A DNA stretch of 64,000 bases from contig NZ_CP114283.1 in the NCBI RefSeq assembly GCF_027107535.1, positions 4,960,001 through 5,024,000 of the forward strand, written 5' to 3'. The stretch comes from Streptomyces aurantiacus. Lineage in GTDB: Bacteria; Actinomycetota; Actinomycetes; Streptomycetales; Streptomycetaceae. This document shows positions 9,159 through 18,421 of the stretch, in pieces. Position numbers and translations under genes: made by a program. The stretch's first letter is position 1; each line of letters opens with the position of its first letter. Under the pieces are notes generated by a model. The model was not told the origin of the DNA. It was given only the letters and a program-made list of their open reading frames with translations, and made no database searches.

Positions 9159-10004
9159 GTGCAGATCATCGACGCACAGATCCACCTCTGGGCCGGCGAG
9201 AGCGCGCCGCCGCACCACTGGCGCGCGCCGTACACCGTCGACACCGCCCTGCGTGACATGGACGAGGCAGGCGTGAACCGCGCCGTCAACTGTCCGGCGA
9301 TCTGGGACGCCGACGCGAACGACTACGCGGTCGAGGCGGCGAAGCGCCATCCTGAGCGGTTCGCGACCCTCGGCTGGTTCCCTCTCGACGAGACTGCGGA
9401 CGAGTCCCTCGTCGATGCCTGGCTCGATAAACCCGGCATGCTGGGCCTGCGCTTCATGCTGGCGGCGCCCGAGATGGGAGAAAAGCTCGCGTCGGGCGGG
9501 CTCGACTGGCTGTGGGCGGCCGCCGACCGGCGCGGCATCGCCATGGGGCTCATGGTGATGCCCCCGTACCTGCCCGCCATCGGCGACATCGCCGCACGGT
9601 ACCCGCAGATGCGCCTCATGATCGACCACCTCGCGATCAACCCCTTCGAAAAGCTGCCCGACGCGGCCGCACACCTCGGCGCCCTGCTCGCCCTCGCACG
9701 CCACCCCAATGTCGCGGTCAAGGCGACGGGCGTACCGAGCATGGCGACGGACCCGTACCCGTTCGCCAGCACCCACGGCGTACTGCGGCAGGTCTTCGAC
9801 GCATACGGCGCCGAGCGGATGTTCTGGGGCACGGACATCACGCGTCTCCCTTGCTCATGGCGCGAGGCGGTGACGATGTTCACCGAGGAGCTGCCCTGGC
9901 TGAAGGGCCGCGACCTGGAGCTGGTCATGGGCCGCGCCGTGGCCGACTGGATCGGCTGGCGCTGCGGACCCGCGCGCCGGCAGGGCTCGGAGGAGTGCAT
10001 CTGA
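9159..10004 (+). CDS. amidohydrolase-2 family protein (TIM barrel)
   Basis: A 281-residue TIM-barrel metal hydrolase or decarboxylase of the amidohydrolase-2 family, which includes gamma-resorcylate decarboxylase, ACMSD and lactonases. It opens with the metal-type motif IIDAQIHLW and holds the later conserved blocks MIDHLAINP and FWGTDITR with the active-site Asp. It starts at GTG 9159 behind GAGAGGAAGCCCC, 11 bp after the hydrolase stop, so it is translated in the same operon. In ring-degradation pathways such an enzyme decarboxylates or hydrolyses the cleavage product. It is unrelated in sequence to the amidohydrolase at 1349. Confidence 0.85.
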   Translation: MQIIDAQIHLWAGESAPPHHWRAPYTVDTALRDMDEAGVNRAVNCPAIWDADANDYAVEAAKRHPERFATLGWFPLDETADESLVDAWLDKPGMLGLRFMLAAPEMGEKLASGGLDWLWAAADRRGIAMGLMVMPPYLPAIGDIAARYPQMRLMIDHLAINPFEKLPDAAAHLGALLALARHPNVAVKATGVPSMATDPYPFASTHGVLRQVFDAYGAERMFWGTDITRLPCSWREAVTMFTEELPWLKGRDLELVMGRAVADWIGWRCGPARRQGSEECI

Positions 10005-10129
10005 AACTCGCCCGAGCAGAAGCCGCTCAGGACCGTCCATGGAGACCGGATCCATGCGTCCCGGGCTCGTGGCGCGGCTTCGCAGTCGCGTCATGGGTGC
10101 GGCGGCGGTTCACGGCTCGACGCCCCGAT

Positions 10130-10640
10130 CGCCGGCGCGAAGGGTTCCCACAGCAATCGCATCGCTGAAGAGCTCGATGCACTCGTAGTCAACGTCGAAT
10201 ACCGTCTCGCACCCGCAACCCCTGCCCCGCGGCCCCCGATGACTGCTACCGCGCGCTGCGCCAGGCGTACGACAACGCCTCCCGCCTCGGAGTTGATCCC
10301 GCCCACACCGCCGACGGCTGTCAAAGCGGCGGCGGAGGGTCGGCCGCCACGGTGGCCCGACGCGCGTACGACACGACTGTCCCGGTCGGCTTCCGAACGC
10401 TGCTCCATCCGATGCTCGACTGCCACCCGTGCTGTGCGCCGAGGCGCGCGGCCGAAGGGTCTATACCCGGACTTTGCCTGCCTGGATCATTGTGGGCGAC
10501 ATCGACCCCTGCCATGCCTCAGCCGTCACATATGCCCGCCATCTGCGCGACGCGGGCGTCGCGTGCGAGCTACACATCGAACCGGGCATGTACCCCGCCG
10601 TCGACGAACCGCTCGACGGCAAAGCCCCGCCGATGACGGT
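10130..10640 (+). pseudogene. HSL-family esterase remnant
   Basis: Scattered blocks of a hormone-sensitive-lipase-type esterase appear in order but in different frames: LVVNVEYRLAPATPAP, then DDCYRALRQAYDNASRLGVD with GCQSGGGGSAA (the nucleophile region, where the family has GDSAGG), then LPAWIIVGDIDPCHASAVTY and AGVACELHIEPG. The nucleophile serine context is altered and the frame breaks at about 10240, so it cannot be functional. Its 3' part runs up to the TetR gene on the opposite strand. Confidence 0.65.
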
Positions 10641-10673
10641 TTGCGCAACACCGAGTTCGGCGCCCGAGAGCGG

Positions 10674-11429
10674 CTATCCGGCTGCCCTTGTGCCTTCTTC
10701 AGGATCCTGCGACGAGTTGAGCCTGGCCTTCTCCAGCCCGTCGAGGAGCAGGTCCAGGCCGAACCGGAACTCCTCGTGCAGCGGTACGGAGGTCAACTCG
10801 TCGGCCGCCGCCATCGTGGCCGGATAGTCGGTCGGGTCAAGCGAGTTGTAGTAGTCCCGCAGCTGCAGCTGGTCCTCGAGGTGTGGCGTCCCGGGGCCGT
10901 GCTGCTGGATGGCGAAGCCGATCACGTAGTGTCCGATGGCCGTGAAGGCCCGCGCGGCCAAACCGACTGGGAACCCATGGCTAAGGAACAGGGTGATGAG
11001 CCGTTCCCTGCCTCGGAGACCGTTGGGACCGACGGGAACCTGGGCCGCCAGCAAAGACAGCGCGTGGGGATGCCGGCACAGGGTGCCGTAGAAGGCCTCC
11101 GCCGCGACGGTCACGGCTTCCCGCCAGGACAGGTCGTCCAACTCCTCGGACGGCACGTGGACTTCGCCCAGGATTCTGTCGGCGACGAGAGCGAGAAGTT
11201 CGTCCTTGCCGTTGAAGTGCCGGTAGAGCGTCGCCGTGCCCGAGTCCAAGGCGTCGGCGAGCATCCGTAGGGTCAGCGCCTGGATCCCGACTTCATCGAT
11301 GAGCTTCAGGGCCGTGTCGACGATCCGGCCGACGTCCATCGGGGGGCGCCCACGGCGGTACGCAGGGGCGGGTGTCCGGCTCGCCCACCAAGCGGGACTT
11401 CCCGGAACCGGCTGGGCCTCCGAAGCCAT
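10674..11429 (-). CDS. TetR family regulator, paralogue of 3637-4434
   Basis: A 251-residue TetR repressor with the same layout as the TetR at 3637: SPAWWASR arm, HTH with DSGTATLYRHFNGKDELL, and shared C-terminal blocks. It is divergent from the YhgE/Pip-type gene at 11666. The 236-bp gap between them holds one strong palindrome (11622-11638) and weaker matches nearer this gene (11487-11503, with a GTATCCA half-site at 11468). That arrangement suggests repression of the transporter-like gene and of itself. The start is ATG 11429. Confidence 0.88.
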   Translation of the reverse strand: MASEAQPVPGSPAWWASRTPAPAYRRGRPPMDVGRIVDTALKLIDEVGIQALTLRMLADALDSGTATLYRHFNGKDELLALVADRILGEVHVPSEELDDLSWREAVTVAAEAFYGTLCRHPHALSLLAAQVPVGPNGLRGRERLITLFLSHGFPVGLAARAFTAIGHYVIGFAIQQHGPGTPHLEDQLQLRDYYNSLDPTDYPATMAAADELTSVPLHEEFRFGLDLLLDGLEKARLNSSQDPEEGTRAAG

Positions 11430-11486
11430 GACGCGGTCACCCTCTCAGCCAGTTCCACTGTCGGCACGTATCCAGGACAGGATTTT

Positions 11487-11503
11487 CGGCCTTATCGTAT
11501 CCG
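11487..11503. promoter_or_regulatory. weak copy of the island operator
   Basis: CGGCCTT-ATC-GTATCCG keeps a good right arm and only CGGC of the left arm. The stretch from TTTTCGGC to ACGGAT around it resembles the one before the MMPL gene (21881-21921). Confidence 0.45.
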
Positions 11504-11621
11504 TTTTCGACAGCTGCACGACGGATGCCTTCTCGCAGGGGCATCAGGCACCGACACCGCACGTCCTCGCCCCTCGCGCAACTGCCCTCACGTTTGACGC
11601 CATGAGACCAAGACTTCATTA

Positions 11622-11638
11622 TGGCTACCACGTAACCA
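11622..11638. promoter_or_regulatory. candidate TetR operator before the YhgE/Pip-type gene
   Basis: TGGCTAC-CAC-GTAACCA, with 6 of 7 arm positions paired, ends 27 bp before ATG 11666, where a bound repressor would block transcription. Confidence 0.65.
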
Positions 11639-11665
11639 TAATATTCACTGGAGAGGCAAGAGGCG

Positions 11666-12961
11666 ATGACGCAGGACACGGACTCCGCAAGAAGCAGGCT
11701 GGGCTCCCGCATGTGGCTCACCCCCTCGATAGTCGTCACCATCGTCATGGGGGTGCTGGCCGCGATGTACCTGGGAGGGATGGTCAGCTCATCCGACGAC
11801 ATCGACGACTTCCCGATCGCGATCGTCAACGCCGATACCGGGGCCACCGCCTCATCGGGTCAGCACATCGACGTCGGCGGACAGATAGTCGAGAATCTGC
11901 GCAAGAACACCGACGGCGACAAGTTCGACCTGCGCATGCTCAGCCTCGCCGAGGCGAAGGGGGAAATGCGTGAGGCAAAGATCTACGGCGCCATCGTCCT
12001 GCCCGGCGACCTCAGCAAGAAGCTGACGACGCTCACCGCGGACGCGACGTCCGTCGGCGCCATCGAACGGCCCCAGATCACCGTCTACACCAACCAGCTC
12101 GCGAACGCTTCCAGCGCGCCCATCGTCACCTCGTTCGCCGACCGGGCACTGACACAGGCCAACCAGACGGTGGGCGAGCAGCTCATCACGTCCGTGACTT
12201 CGTCCAAGGCCACCGGCGCGTCTCCCGATCGAAGCCTGCCGGGGACCGCGCGCCTCGTCCTCTCCGCGCCCATCGACGTCCAGGTCGCGCCCTTCCAGAG
12301 CGTTCCGGACGGCACGGGCAACGGTATGTCGGCGATGTACTACGCCCTCCTCCTCGTACTGGCCGGCTTCACCGGTTCGCTGATCGCCAGCAACTTCGTC
12401 GACGCTCACCTCGGCTTCATCCCGACGGAGAGGGGGCCGGTCTACCTGCAGGAGGCCGGCTCGGGATACAGCCGCGTGGCCACCCTCGCGATGAAGTGGG
12501 CCCTCATGGCCGGCCTCGCGGTGGTCGTCAGCACGGTCTATCTGGGGGTGGCCTCGTGGGCCGGGATGCCCCTGGAGCACCCATGGACGCTGTGGATGCT
12601 CAGTGTGCTGGCGATCACCGCCGTCGCAGTGGTCGTGCAGTCGATCCTCGCGCTGCTGGGCAGCCTGGGCATGGTGGTCAACCTCTTCTTGTTCATCGTG
12701 CTGTCGATTCCCAGTTCGGGAGGCACGATGCCGCTCGAGGCCAGCCCCTCCTTCCTCCGATTCCTCGCCTCATTCGAACCAATGCACCAGATCTACCTCG
12801 GCACCCGCTCGGTTCTGTACTTCGGAGCCACGTGGGACGCGGGCCTGGGCCACGCCGTGATCGCCTCAGTCGCCGCCCTCGTTCTCGGCCTCCTCGTCGG
12901 CTTCCTCGGCACCCGCTCCTACGACCGCAAGGGCCTGGTCAGGCGCCACACGCAGGCATGA
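11666..12961 (+). CDS. YhgE/Pip-type ABC-2-like membrane protein
   Basis: A 431-residue membrane protein. One membrane segment near residues 20-40 is followed by an extracellular domain of about 170 residues (starting SSSDDIDDFPIAIVNADTG, typical of YhgE/Pip and SNG1-type proteins). Then come about five more membrane segments from residue 220 to 420. Relatives are linked to export or to drug and phage sensitivity; no ATPase partner is next to it. The start ATG 11666 follows GAGGCAAGAGG. It is divergent from the TetR gene and carries that regulator's candidate operator, so it is probably induced by the TetR ligand. Confidence 0.8.
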   Translation: MTQDTDSARSRLGSRMWLTPSIVVTIVMGVLAAMYLGGMVSSSDDIDDFPIAIVNADTGATASSGQHIDVGGQIVENLRKNTDGDKFDLRMLSLAEAKGEMREAKIYGAIVLPGDLSKKLTTLTADATSVGAIERPQITVYTNQLANASSAPIVTSFADRALTQANQTVGEQLITSVTSSKATGASPDRSLPGTARLVLSAPIDVQVAPFQSVPDGTGNGMSAMYYALLLVLAGFTGSLIASNFVDAHLGFIPTERGPVYLQEAGSGYSRVATLAMKWALMAGLAVVVSTVYLGVASWAGMPLEHPWTLWMLSVLAITAVAVVVQSILALLGSLGMVVNLFLFIVLSIPSSGGTMPLEASPSFLRFLASFEPMHQIYLGTRSVLYFGATWDAGLGHAVIASVAALVLGLLVGFLGTRSYDRKGLVRRHTQA

Positions 12962-13152
12962 CCGCCAACCTCGCTGACGCGGACTCCGTCACATGCTTCC
13001 GCTTGAGACGGCCCGACCGACCGGTCCTACAGCGGGCCGCACGTGCTCGGTGTTCCGCAAGGCCGCCAGGCCGAAGCCGCAAGACCGGCCCACGCAACCG
13101 GATGGGCGAGCGGCGGGTCAACATCGTGATGAGGCAGGAGCAACTCGATCGC

Positions 13153-14042
13153 ATGCAGCTGCGTCAGCTGGAGTACTTCATTGCCATCTGCGAGGCCGGC
13201 TCCTTCAGTGGAGCCGCTGTGCGGCTGTATGTCGCGCAGCCCTCGCTGTCCCAGCAGATCCGCGCACTTGAGAAGGAACTCGGGGCGAATCTGCTGGAAC
13301 GCGGTCGTCATGGCATCACGCTGACCCCCGCCCGCCGAATCTTTCTGCTTCAGGCCCCAATGCGCCGTCCAGGACGCTCAGGACTCGGTTCGCCATGTGG
13401 TCGAGGGCCGAAAGGGCGACGTCCACGTGCTGACTGTGAGATCCGTGGCATCGGGCATCCTGCCGTCGTCCGCGGCACGCTGGCACTCCTTGTTCCCTTC
13501 AACAGTCCTGCGTCTGCACGACTTTTCGCACCGCCGTGACTTGGAAGACGCCGTACGGAGCGGGCAGGGTGACATCGCTGTAGGGCCATGGCCGTCCTCA
13601 TGGGAGGGACCTGTTGTGTCACTCGGCTATGAGGAGATGGTGGTGATCGGTCCAGTCGGGCACGGAGCGGGGGAGGTTGCCGAGCTGGCCGGTGCCGACT
13701 GGGTGCTCTACGAGCCGGAACAGGGCATGAGTGAGGTGGTGGACCGGGTGGCAGCACATCTCGGGTTCACGCCGCGTGCCGTTGCGCGTAACAGGACAGG
13801 TGTCGGCGGCTCTCCTGTTCGCGGTCGAGGGCCTCGGAATGACGATGGCACCGGACAACGCGGTACCCCTGGGGTGGGCCAGGCACGCACGGAGAATCGG
13901 CCCCGGGTTCTACCGGGAGCTCGTGGCGTACAGCAGAAAGCAGCCCTCGCAGCTCGCGGAACGCTATCGGGACATGATCAGCTCTCTTGAGCTGCCGCTG
14001 ATCGCCGAGGGAGACCTGCCTGAGGATGCCGTCCGCCGCTGA
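13153..14042 (+). pseudogene. LysR regulator, frameshifted copy of 20254-21159
   Basis: The N-terminal HTH is intact (MQLRQLEYFIAICEAGSFSG, then QPSLSQQIRALEKELG) but the frame is lost near 13350. A second frame carries the effector domain (VVEGRKGDVHVLTVRSVASG) and is lost near 13790. A third frame finishes the protein (VSAALLFAVEGLGMT to EGDLPEDAVRR). The sequence tracks the intact LysR gene at 20254 closely throughout, and the first 100 bp after the stop are also similar, so a block duplicated and this copy decayed. Confidence 0.85.
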
Positions 14043-14367
14043 TGCCCCGGGCAGGGCGGCGATCAGGTGCTCGGTGAGCACTGCGGCGACGATCTCCTCG
14101 TGGAAGACACCAGTGATGGCGCCATTGACAGGACATCCAAGACGGCCCTCGCCCGGCTCGGTGCTCGCGTGGCCACGGTATTCGGCGTCCGCGTCGCGCC
14201 GAGGGTGGCGACCATGCGCCACTTCCTGAACGTGGTCTGCCCGGGCGGGCTCGCCGACCTGATCGGGGGAAGCTCTCAGTCATGCACTCCGCTACGCCCG
14301 GGCACCGGACTGGCCTGCCCACAAGCCGCTTCAGCGCCGCCAAGTCACCTCAGCCGCAACGGCGAGG
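14043..14367. other. intergenic remnant, no intact gene
   Basis: The first part resembles the sequence behind the second LysR gene at 21160, as part of the same duplication. A short open stretch (AIDRTSKTALARLGARVATV to MRHFLNVVCPGGLAD) looks like decayed coding sequence, but I could not assign it. Confidence 0.4.
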
Positions 14368-15681
14368 CTAATTGACCGCCTTCACACGCAGTACGGTGAG
14401 ACCGCCGATAGCCGCCAGCCCTGCTCCCACGGGGAAGATCGGCGCGTAGGAGCCCGTCACGGTGACGATGATCCCGGCGATTGCCGGTGCGAGCATCTGG
14501 GGCAGGACGGATGCGATGTTCACGATGCCGAGGTCCTTGGCGTAGGACATGGAACGTGGCAGGACCTGCGTCATCAGCGCCGCGTCGACGGCCTCGTAGC
14601 AACCGAAGGCGAGGCCGGCGATGAAGGTCATCGCAAGGTATCCCCGCAGGCCGGATTCCAGGAGGGGAATCAAGTAGGCGACTCCCATGACGATCGAGGA
14701 CCCCACCACGAAGATCTTGCGTCGGCCGATCCGGTCGGACAGGAGTCCTGCGGGCAGGGTCGAGACGCAGATGGCCACTACGGCAATGACGGCGGCGAGC
14801 GGGACCATGTCGACTGCGTCGTCCCCCAGTCCGACGTAGTCACTGAGGAGGTAGAGCGAGTAGCCCTCAACGACGAAGAAGCCGGTGTAGGTGAGGAGGC
14901 GGCTGGAGAATGCCCACCAGAAGTCCGGATGTTCCCTGGGGCTGATCCAGTACGACGACAGCGAGACTCTCGCGGTCGACCGAGCTGGTCGTGGCTGGTT
15001 TCGGTTGTCCGGATCGGGTGAGACGAGGACGCGGAGGGTGGCCAGCGCCACCGGAACGCATCCGACGACCGCGTACGCGAGGAACATGTGGTCCGAAAGG
15101 ACGGAGCCGAGTACTCGTCCCAGCACAGCGCCGAGCATGATCCCGAGCCCGAGGGCGGCGCTGAACCGGCCTCGCAGCTGCGTGGAGACCCGGTCGGGCA
15201 AGGTCGCACCGAGGGGTCCCTGTGCCGTACTGAGCACGATCTCGGAGAGAACGTAGAGAATGCCGAGTGCCGGCAGTGACTCGACCAGCCCCATGCTCCA
15301 GAGGATCGGAGCGGCAATCGCGGTGGCGCCCAGCACCCAGGGGGTACGACTGCCGACGCGGGTGCGGGTCCGGTCGGACAGCGAGCCGGCCAGTGGTTGG
15401 GCGACGAGCGCGCCGATTGCCCCCAGCAAGGTGAGCACGCTCAGCACGCCGGCTTTGTCGTCGTCGCCCGCCAGGGACTCGACCTGCAGGGCGAGCAGGA
15501 CCGAGGGCACCGCGCCGAAGATGGTGGTGATACCGAGCTGGGTCAGCCCGATCGACAGCATCAGGTTCTGCGGAGAGGAACTCTCGGGGCTCGGGGCCTG
15601 GTCGTCGCATGGCTGTACTGTTCCGGGCTGCTGGGCGCGGCCGGGGCTCGCACCTGACGATCCTCTGACGTGGTCTTCCAT
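14368..15681 (-). CDS. MFS transporter
   Basis: A 437-residue 12-helix transporter. After a polar N-terminus of about 38 residues, the first helices contain LSIGLTQLGITTIFGAVPS, and the helix 2-3 loop has the MFS signature AGSLSDRTRTRVGSR, with a second copy AGLLSDRIGRRK in the second half. It looks like a sugar- or drug-type proton symporter. A longer frame exists to 15777, but it runs through the operator sites. ATG 15681 is preferred because GGGAG lies before it and the palindromes then sit just upstream. Likely role: uptake of the island's substrate, under TetR control. Confidence 0.85.
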   Translation of the reverse strand: MEDHVRGSSGASPGRAQQPGTVQPCDDQAPSPESSSPQNLMLSIGLTQLGITTIFGAVPSVLLALQVESLAGDDDKAGVLSVLTLLGAIGALVAQPLAGSLSDRTRTRVGSRTPWVLGATAIAAPILWSMGLVESLPALGILYVLSEIVLSTAQGPLGATLPDRVSTQLRGRFSAALGLGIMLGAVLGRVLGSVLSDHMFLAYAVVGCVPVALATLRVLVSPDPDNRNQPRPARSTARVSLSSYWISPREHPDFWWAFSSRLLTYTGFFVVEGYSLYLLSDYVGLGDDAVDMVPLAAVIAVVAICVSTLPAGLLSDRIGRRKIFVVGSSIVMGVAYLIPLLESGLRGYLAMTFIAGLAFGCYEAVDAALMTQVLPRSMSYAKDLGIVNIASVLPQMLAPAIAGIIVTVTGSYAPIFPVGAGLAAIGGLTVLRVKAVN

Positions 15682-15698
15682 CTGCGGCTCCCTGCATA

Positions 15699-15738
15699 TG
15701 GATACCTTGTAGCCGTAATATTGGATGCAGCGTATCCG
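15699..15738. promoter_or_regulatory. two candidate TetR operators before the MFS gene
   Basis: TGGATAC-CTT-GTAGCCG (15699-15715) and TGGATGC-AGC-GTATCCG (15722-15738) have centres 23 bp apart. The first starts 18 bp before the MFS ATG, the clearest repression geometry in the island. Confidence 0.7.
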
Positions 15739-15853
15739 TATGCATCTCGGCCGGGTGATGAGGGTGCGGCTCGACAAGGGGAACGTGCGAGCCGGAAACG
15801 GTTCTCTCGCGTGCTGAGGGTGGGCTTACGCGTCGGCTGTCGTTCCCGCCTTC

Positions 15854-15883
15854 CATCCGGCGCGGCGCAGGCCGCGCCGGATG
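15854..15883 (-). terminator. terminator of the DUF3500 operon
   Basis: A perfect 13-bp GC-rich stem with a 4-base loop (GCAG) begins 28 bases past the DUF3500 stop. No clear T-run is seen, as is usual in streptomycetes. Confidence 0.6.
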
Positions 15884-15910
15884 GGGATCGTCCGGTTGGT
15901 CGCCGGCGGG

Positions 15911-17089
15911 TCAGTGGGCGGTGGCTGCTCGGTGTTCGGCCAGGACGTCCAGCCCGAAGTCGGACGTCAGGTCGCGCCATACCGAATGTGCGTGGTTGGC
16001 ATGCCGTTGGGTGTTGTCGTACTCGATCAGGACACTGGGACCCTGCACCCGGTAGTAGTGCGGCTCACCGGCGGTCAAGCTGCCCGCCCAGCTGAAGTGG
16101 ACTTCGTCGAGGACGCCGTCGGCGGCGAAGCGGGCGTCATAAGCCCCGGCAAGGGCCTCCGGGGTTCGGCCCGTGTACATGGCGAGCAGTTGACGCAGTC
16201 CGTCGCGCTGCCCTTCGTCCAGATCGCGTGCGCTGACGCCCTGGGGTGGGACGGTGATCGCCAGGCGCGCATGGTCGTCCTCGGTGTACCCGCTGCCTTC
16301 CTCCGCCCGGCGGTCGATGTCGTCGACAAGCCGTGCCAGAGCAGGATCCGCGAACCGGTCCCGCCACAGGTCCTGCATGTGCATCATGGTGTCGTCGGCA
16401 CGGACCCGCGGCCTGTTGCCGGAAACGATGTCGGACACCGCTGACGGGTGCAGCAGAGCCTGCCGGAACTGTCGTGAGTTCAGCGTCCTTGCCAGTAGCC
16501 GCGCCTGGTCCTCGGCCCCGCCCAAGGGGCTCAGAGTGCCTCCCAGCAACGCGGTCTTCGCCGGGTCCGCGCCGATGAAGCAGGGCGTCGTCGAGATGAG
16601 CCTGTTCGCGACGATCAGGTTGTTCAAGGAGATGTGGTGGCCCCCGAACCGCCAGGCCCAGACCGGGTCACCGGGTCGGCCGAAAACCCTCAGCCAGTAC
16701 AGGCCCGGATCGCGCCCGCGCTCCCGGCCCCAGTCGACCCGCCATCCTTCCACCTGGTCCAGGATGTTCTCCAGACCCATCACCGTGGCGACCGTGGCGT
16801 ATCCGGCCTCGGACAACCCGGTCGCCACCAACTGCATGGCCAGGCTCTGCTGGTAGGCGCTCTGCTCCCGGATGGCCAGTCCGCCGTGATTGGTCGGCGT
16901 GTAGAACCACCGCAGCCTCTCCGCCTCCGCTTCGGGGTCGAGCGGCGAGTCGAACAGGGCGAAGCGCAGTTGTTCCCGGCTCAACGTGCCGAGCCAGGTG
17001 GCGGCGGCTGTCGCCATGGCCGCTGCCGCCCCCTCGCGTCCAGGTGCGGAGGCGGTCGGCGTCCGGGCGTTGCGGCCGTCGTTCGTCAC
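15911..17089 (-). CDS. DUF3500 family protein
   Basis: A 392-residue protein of the DUF3500 family. Conserved blocks are WFYTPTNHGGL, WAWRFGGHHISLNNLIV, FIGADPAKTALLGGTLSPLG and, near the end, VLIEYDNTQRHANHAHSVWR. These His/Asn/Asp-rich motifs suggest a metal site, but the reaction is unknown; family members often sit beside catabolic genes. No signal peptide is seen. Its GTG start overlaps the dehydrogenase stop in a GTGA junction, so translation is coupled and the two proteins probably act in one pathway. Confidence 0.8.
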   Translation of the reverse strand: MTNDGRNARTPTASAPGREGAAAAMATAAATWLGTLSREQLRFALFDSPLDPEAEAERLRWFYTPTNHGGLAIREQSAYQQSLAMQLVATGLSEAGYATVATVMGLENILDQVEGWRVDWGRERGRDPGLYWLRVFGRPGDPVWAWRFGGHHISLNNLIVANRLISTTPCFIGADPAKTALLGGTLSPLGGAEDQARLLARTLNSRQFRQALLHPSAVSDIVSGNRPRVRADDTMMHMQDLWRDRFADPALARLVDDIDRRAEEGSGYTEDDHARLAITVPPQGVSARDLDEGQRDGLRQLLAMYTGRTPEALAGAYDARFAADGVLDEVHFSWAGSLTAGEPHYYRVQGPSVLIEYDNTQRHANHAHSVWRDLTSDFGLDVLAEHRAATAH

Positions 17090-18183
17090 TGGCGCGCTCC
17101 CCCGTCCTCGGACACGTCCAGCATGACTTTGATGGCGTTGCCCCGACGTTCGGCATATGTGTCGAAGGCTTCGCCGACACCCTGCAGAGGGAAGTGGTGC
17201 GTGATCAGTTCAGCGGTACGCAGACGTCCGCGGGCCGCGAGGGAGACCGCGCGGGCCAGCGAGCCGGTGCCCTCACCGCGGACCGTCTCGATCGAGATGC
17301 CGTTCATCACGGCGTGGTTGAGATCGGCGCGCACCGGCTCCTCGAAGAAGCCCACGAGCACGACCTTGCCCGCTCGCTTGCTCATGCGGAGGGCGTCGTC
17401 CACCGCGCTGGGAGCGCCCGAGCATTCCAGGACGATGTCGGCGCCCGTGCCCTGCGTCGCTTCGCGGACCGCGGCGACGGCGTCTTCGTTCCGGGAATTG
17501 AGCACGAGGTCCGCGCCGAATGACTTGCCGATCTCCAGGCGGGCGTCGCGTGTACCGATCAGCGCGACCGTCCGAGCGCCGAGCTCGCGGGCGACCTGGG
17601 TGGCGAGCAGTCCTATCGGGCCCGGCCCGATCACGGCGACGCTCGCGCCGACCAGCAGGGAGTCGAGTGTGTCGAAGGCGTGCATGACCGTGCCCACCGT
17701 CGTGAGGACAACAGCGGCGTCGAAGTCGACCGAGTCCGGAAGCCTGTGAAGGGTGGAGACATGGTTGACCGCGTACTCGGCGAATCCCCCGTTCACGGTC
17801 ATCCCCTGCACACGGTGCCCCTTGTCCCGGTGACCGTAGTTGAGGCAGTCGGTGTAGCCCCCGGCCAGGCAGTTGGCACAGCGCATGCAGCCGCGGTGCG
17901 CTTCGGTGACGACTCGGTCGCCGACGCGGAACTCGTCGACGGTGTCCCCGACAGCCGCGACGACACCCGCGTACTCGTGACCCGGGACGAACACATCGGG
18001 GGCCGGTCCGCCGTCCGGGAAGAAGTGGCGACTGCGGACCTTGAGGTCCGTGCCGCACAAGGACGCTCTACGGACGTGCACCAGGACGTCTTCCGGACCC
18101 ACTGGGGGCAGGGGCAGCGTGGTCGTTCTGATGACGCCGGGCTCGCCCAGCACTGCCGCCTGCATGGTTTCCGGCAAGGACAT
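17086..18183 (-). CDS. zinc-dependent medium-chain dehydrogenase
   Basis: A 365-residue zinc alcohol/polyol dehydrogenase of the MDR family. Catalytic zinc ligands are C43 (SLCGTD) and H69/E70 (PGHEYAG). The structural zinc site is C99, C102, C105 and C113. The NAD(P) fold has GPGPIGLLATQVAREL. The start ATG 18183 is preferred to upstream in-frame ATGs because TTGGAG precedes it. The stop overlaps the DUF3500 start. It is divergent from the SDR-aldolase operon, with a shared control region of about 240 bp. It likely oxidises an alcohol or sugar-like intermediate. Confidence 0.9.
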   Translation of the reverse strand: MSLPETMQAAVLGEPGVIRTTTLPLPPVGPEDVLVHVRRASLCGTDLKVRSRHFFPDGGPAPDVFVPGHEYAGVVAAVGDTVDEFRVGDRVVTEAHRGCMRCANCLAGGYTDCLNYGHRDKGHRVQGMTVNGGFAEYAVNHVSTLHRLPDSVDFDAAVVLTTVGTVMHAFDTLDSLLVGASVAVIGPGPIGLLATQVARELGARTVALIGTRDARLEIGKSFGADLVLNSRNEDAVAAVREATQGTGADIVLECSGAPSAVDDALRMSKRAGKVVLVGFFEEPVRADLNHAVMNGISIETVRGEGTGSLARAVSLAARGRLRTAELITHHFPLQGVGEAFDTYAERRGNAIKVMLDVSEDGGARQ

Positions 18184-18289
18184 ATCGAGTCTCCAACTGC
18201 GGGCCATGACGCCACGCATCACCTGGGGGAACGGGACGTTCGCGCCCCGGAACCATCTTTGCCACACTCATGGCGCCTGTCCTACGGGT

Positions 18290-18345
18290 GTCGCATAGGG
18301 GTTGCCTATAGGGCGCGGGGTGGATCCCTATTGGTAACGGTTTAC
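18290..18345. promoter_or_regulatory. divergent promoter/operator region
   Basis: Between the zinc dehydrogenase and the SDR lie CATAGGGG, CCTATAGGG and CCCTATTGG, forming overlapping inverted repeats, followed by GGTAACGGTTTACAT. The AT-rich end is a likely promoter for the SDR operon. None of these matches the island's TetR palindrome; a LysR-type regulator is a reasonable candidate. Confidence 0.45.
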
Positions 18346-18421
18346 ATGGTGTGTCAGAGTCGTCGGGATATTGTGACTCGCCGTATTGCCGGTGGTCTGG
18401 GCGCCTTGAGGGAGTAAAACC

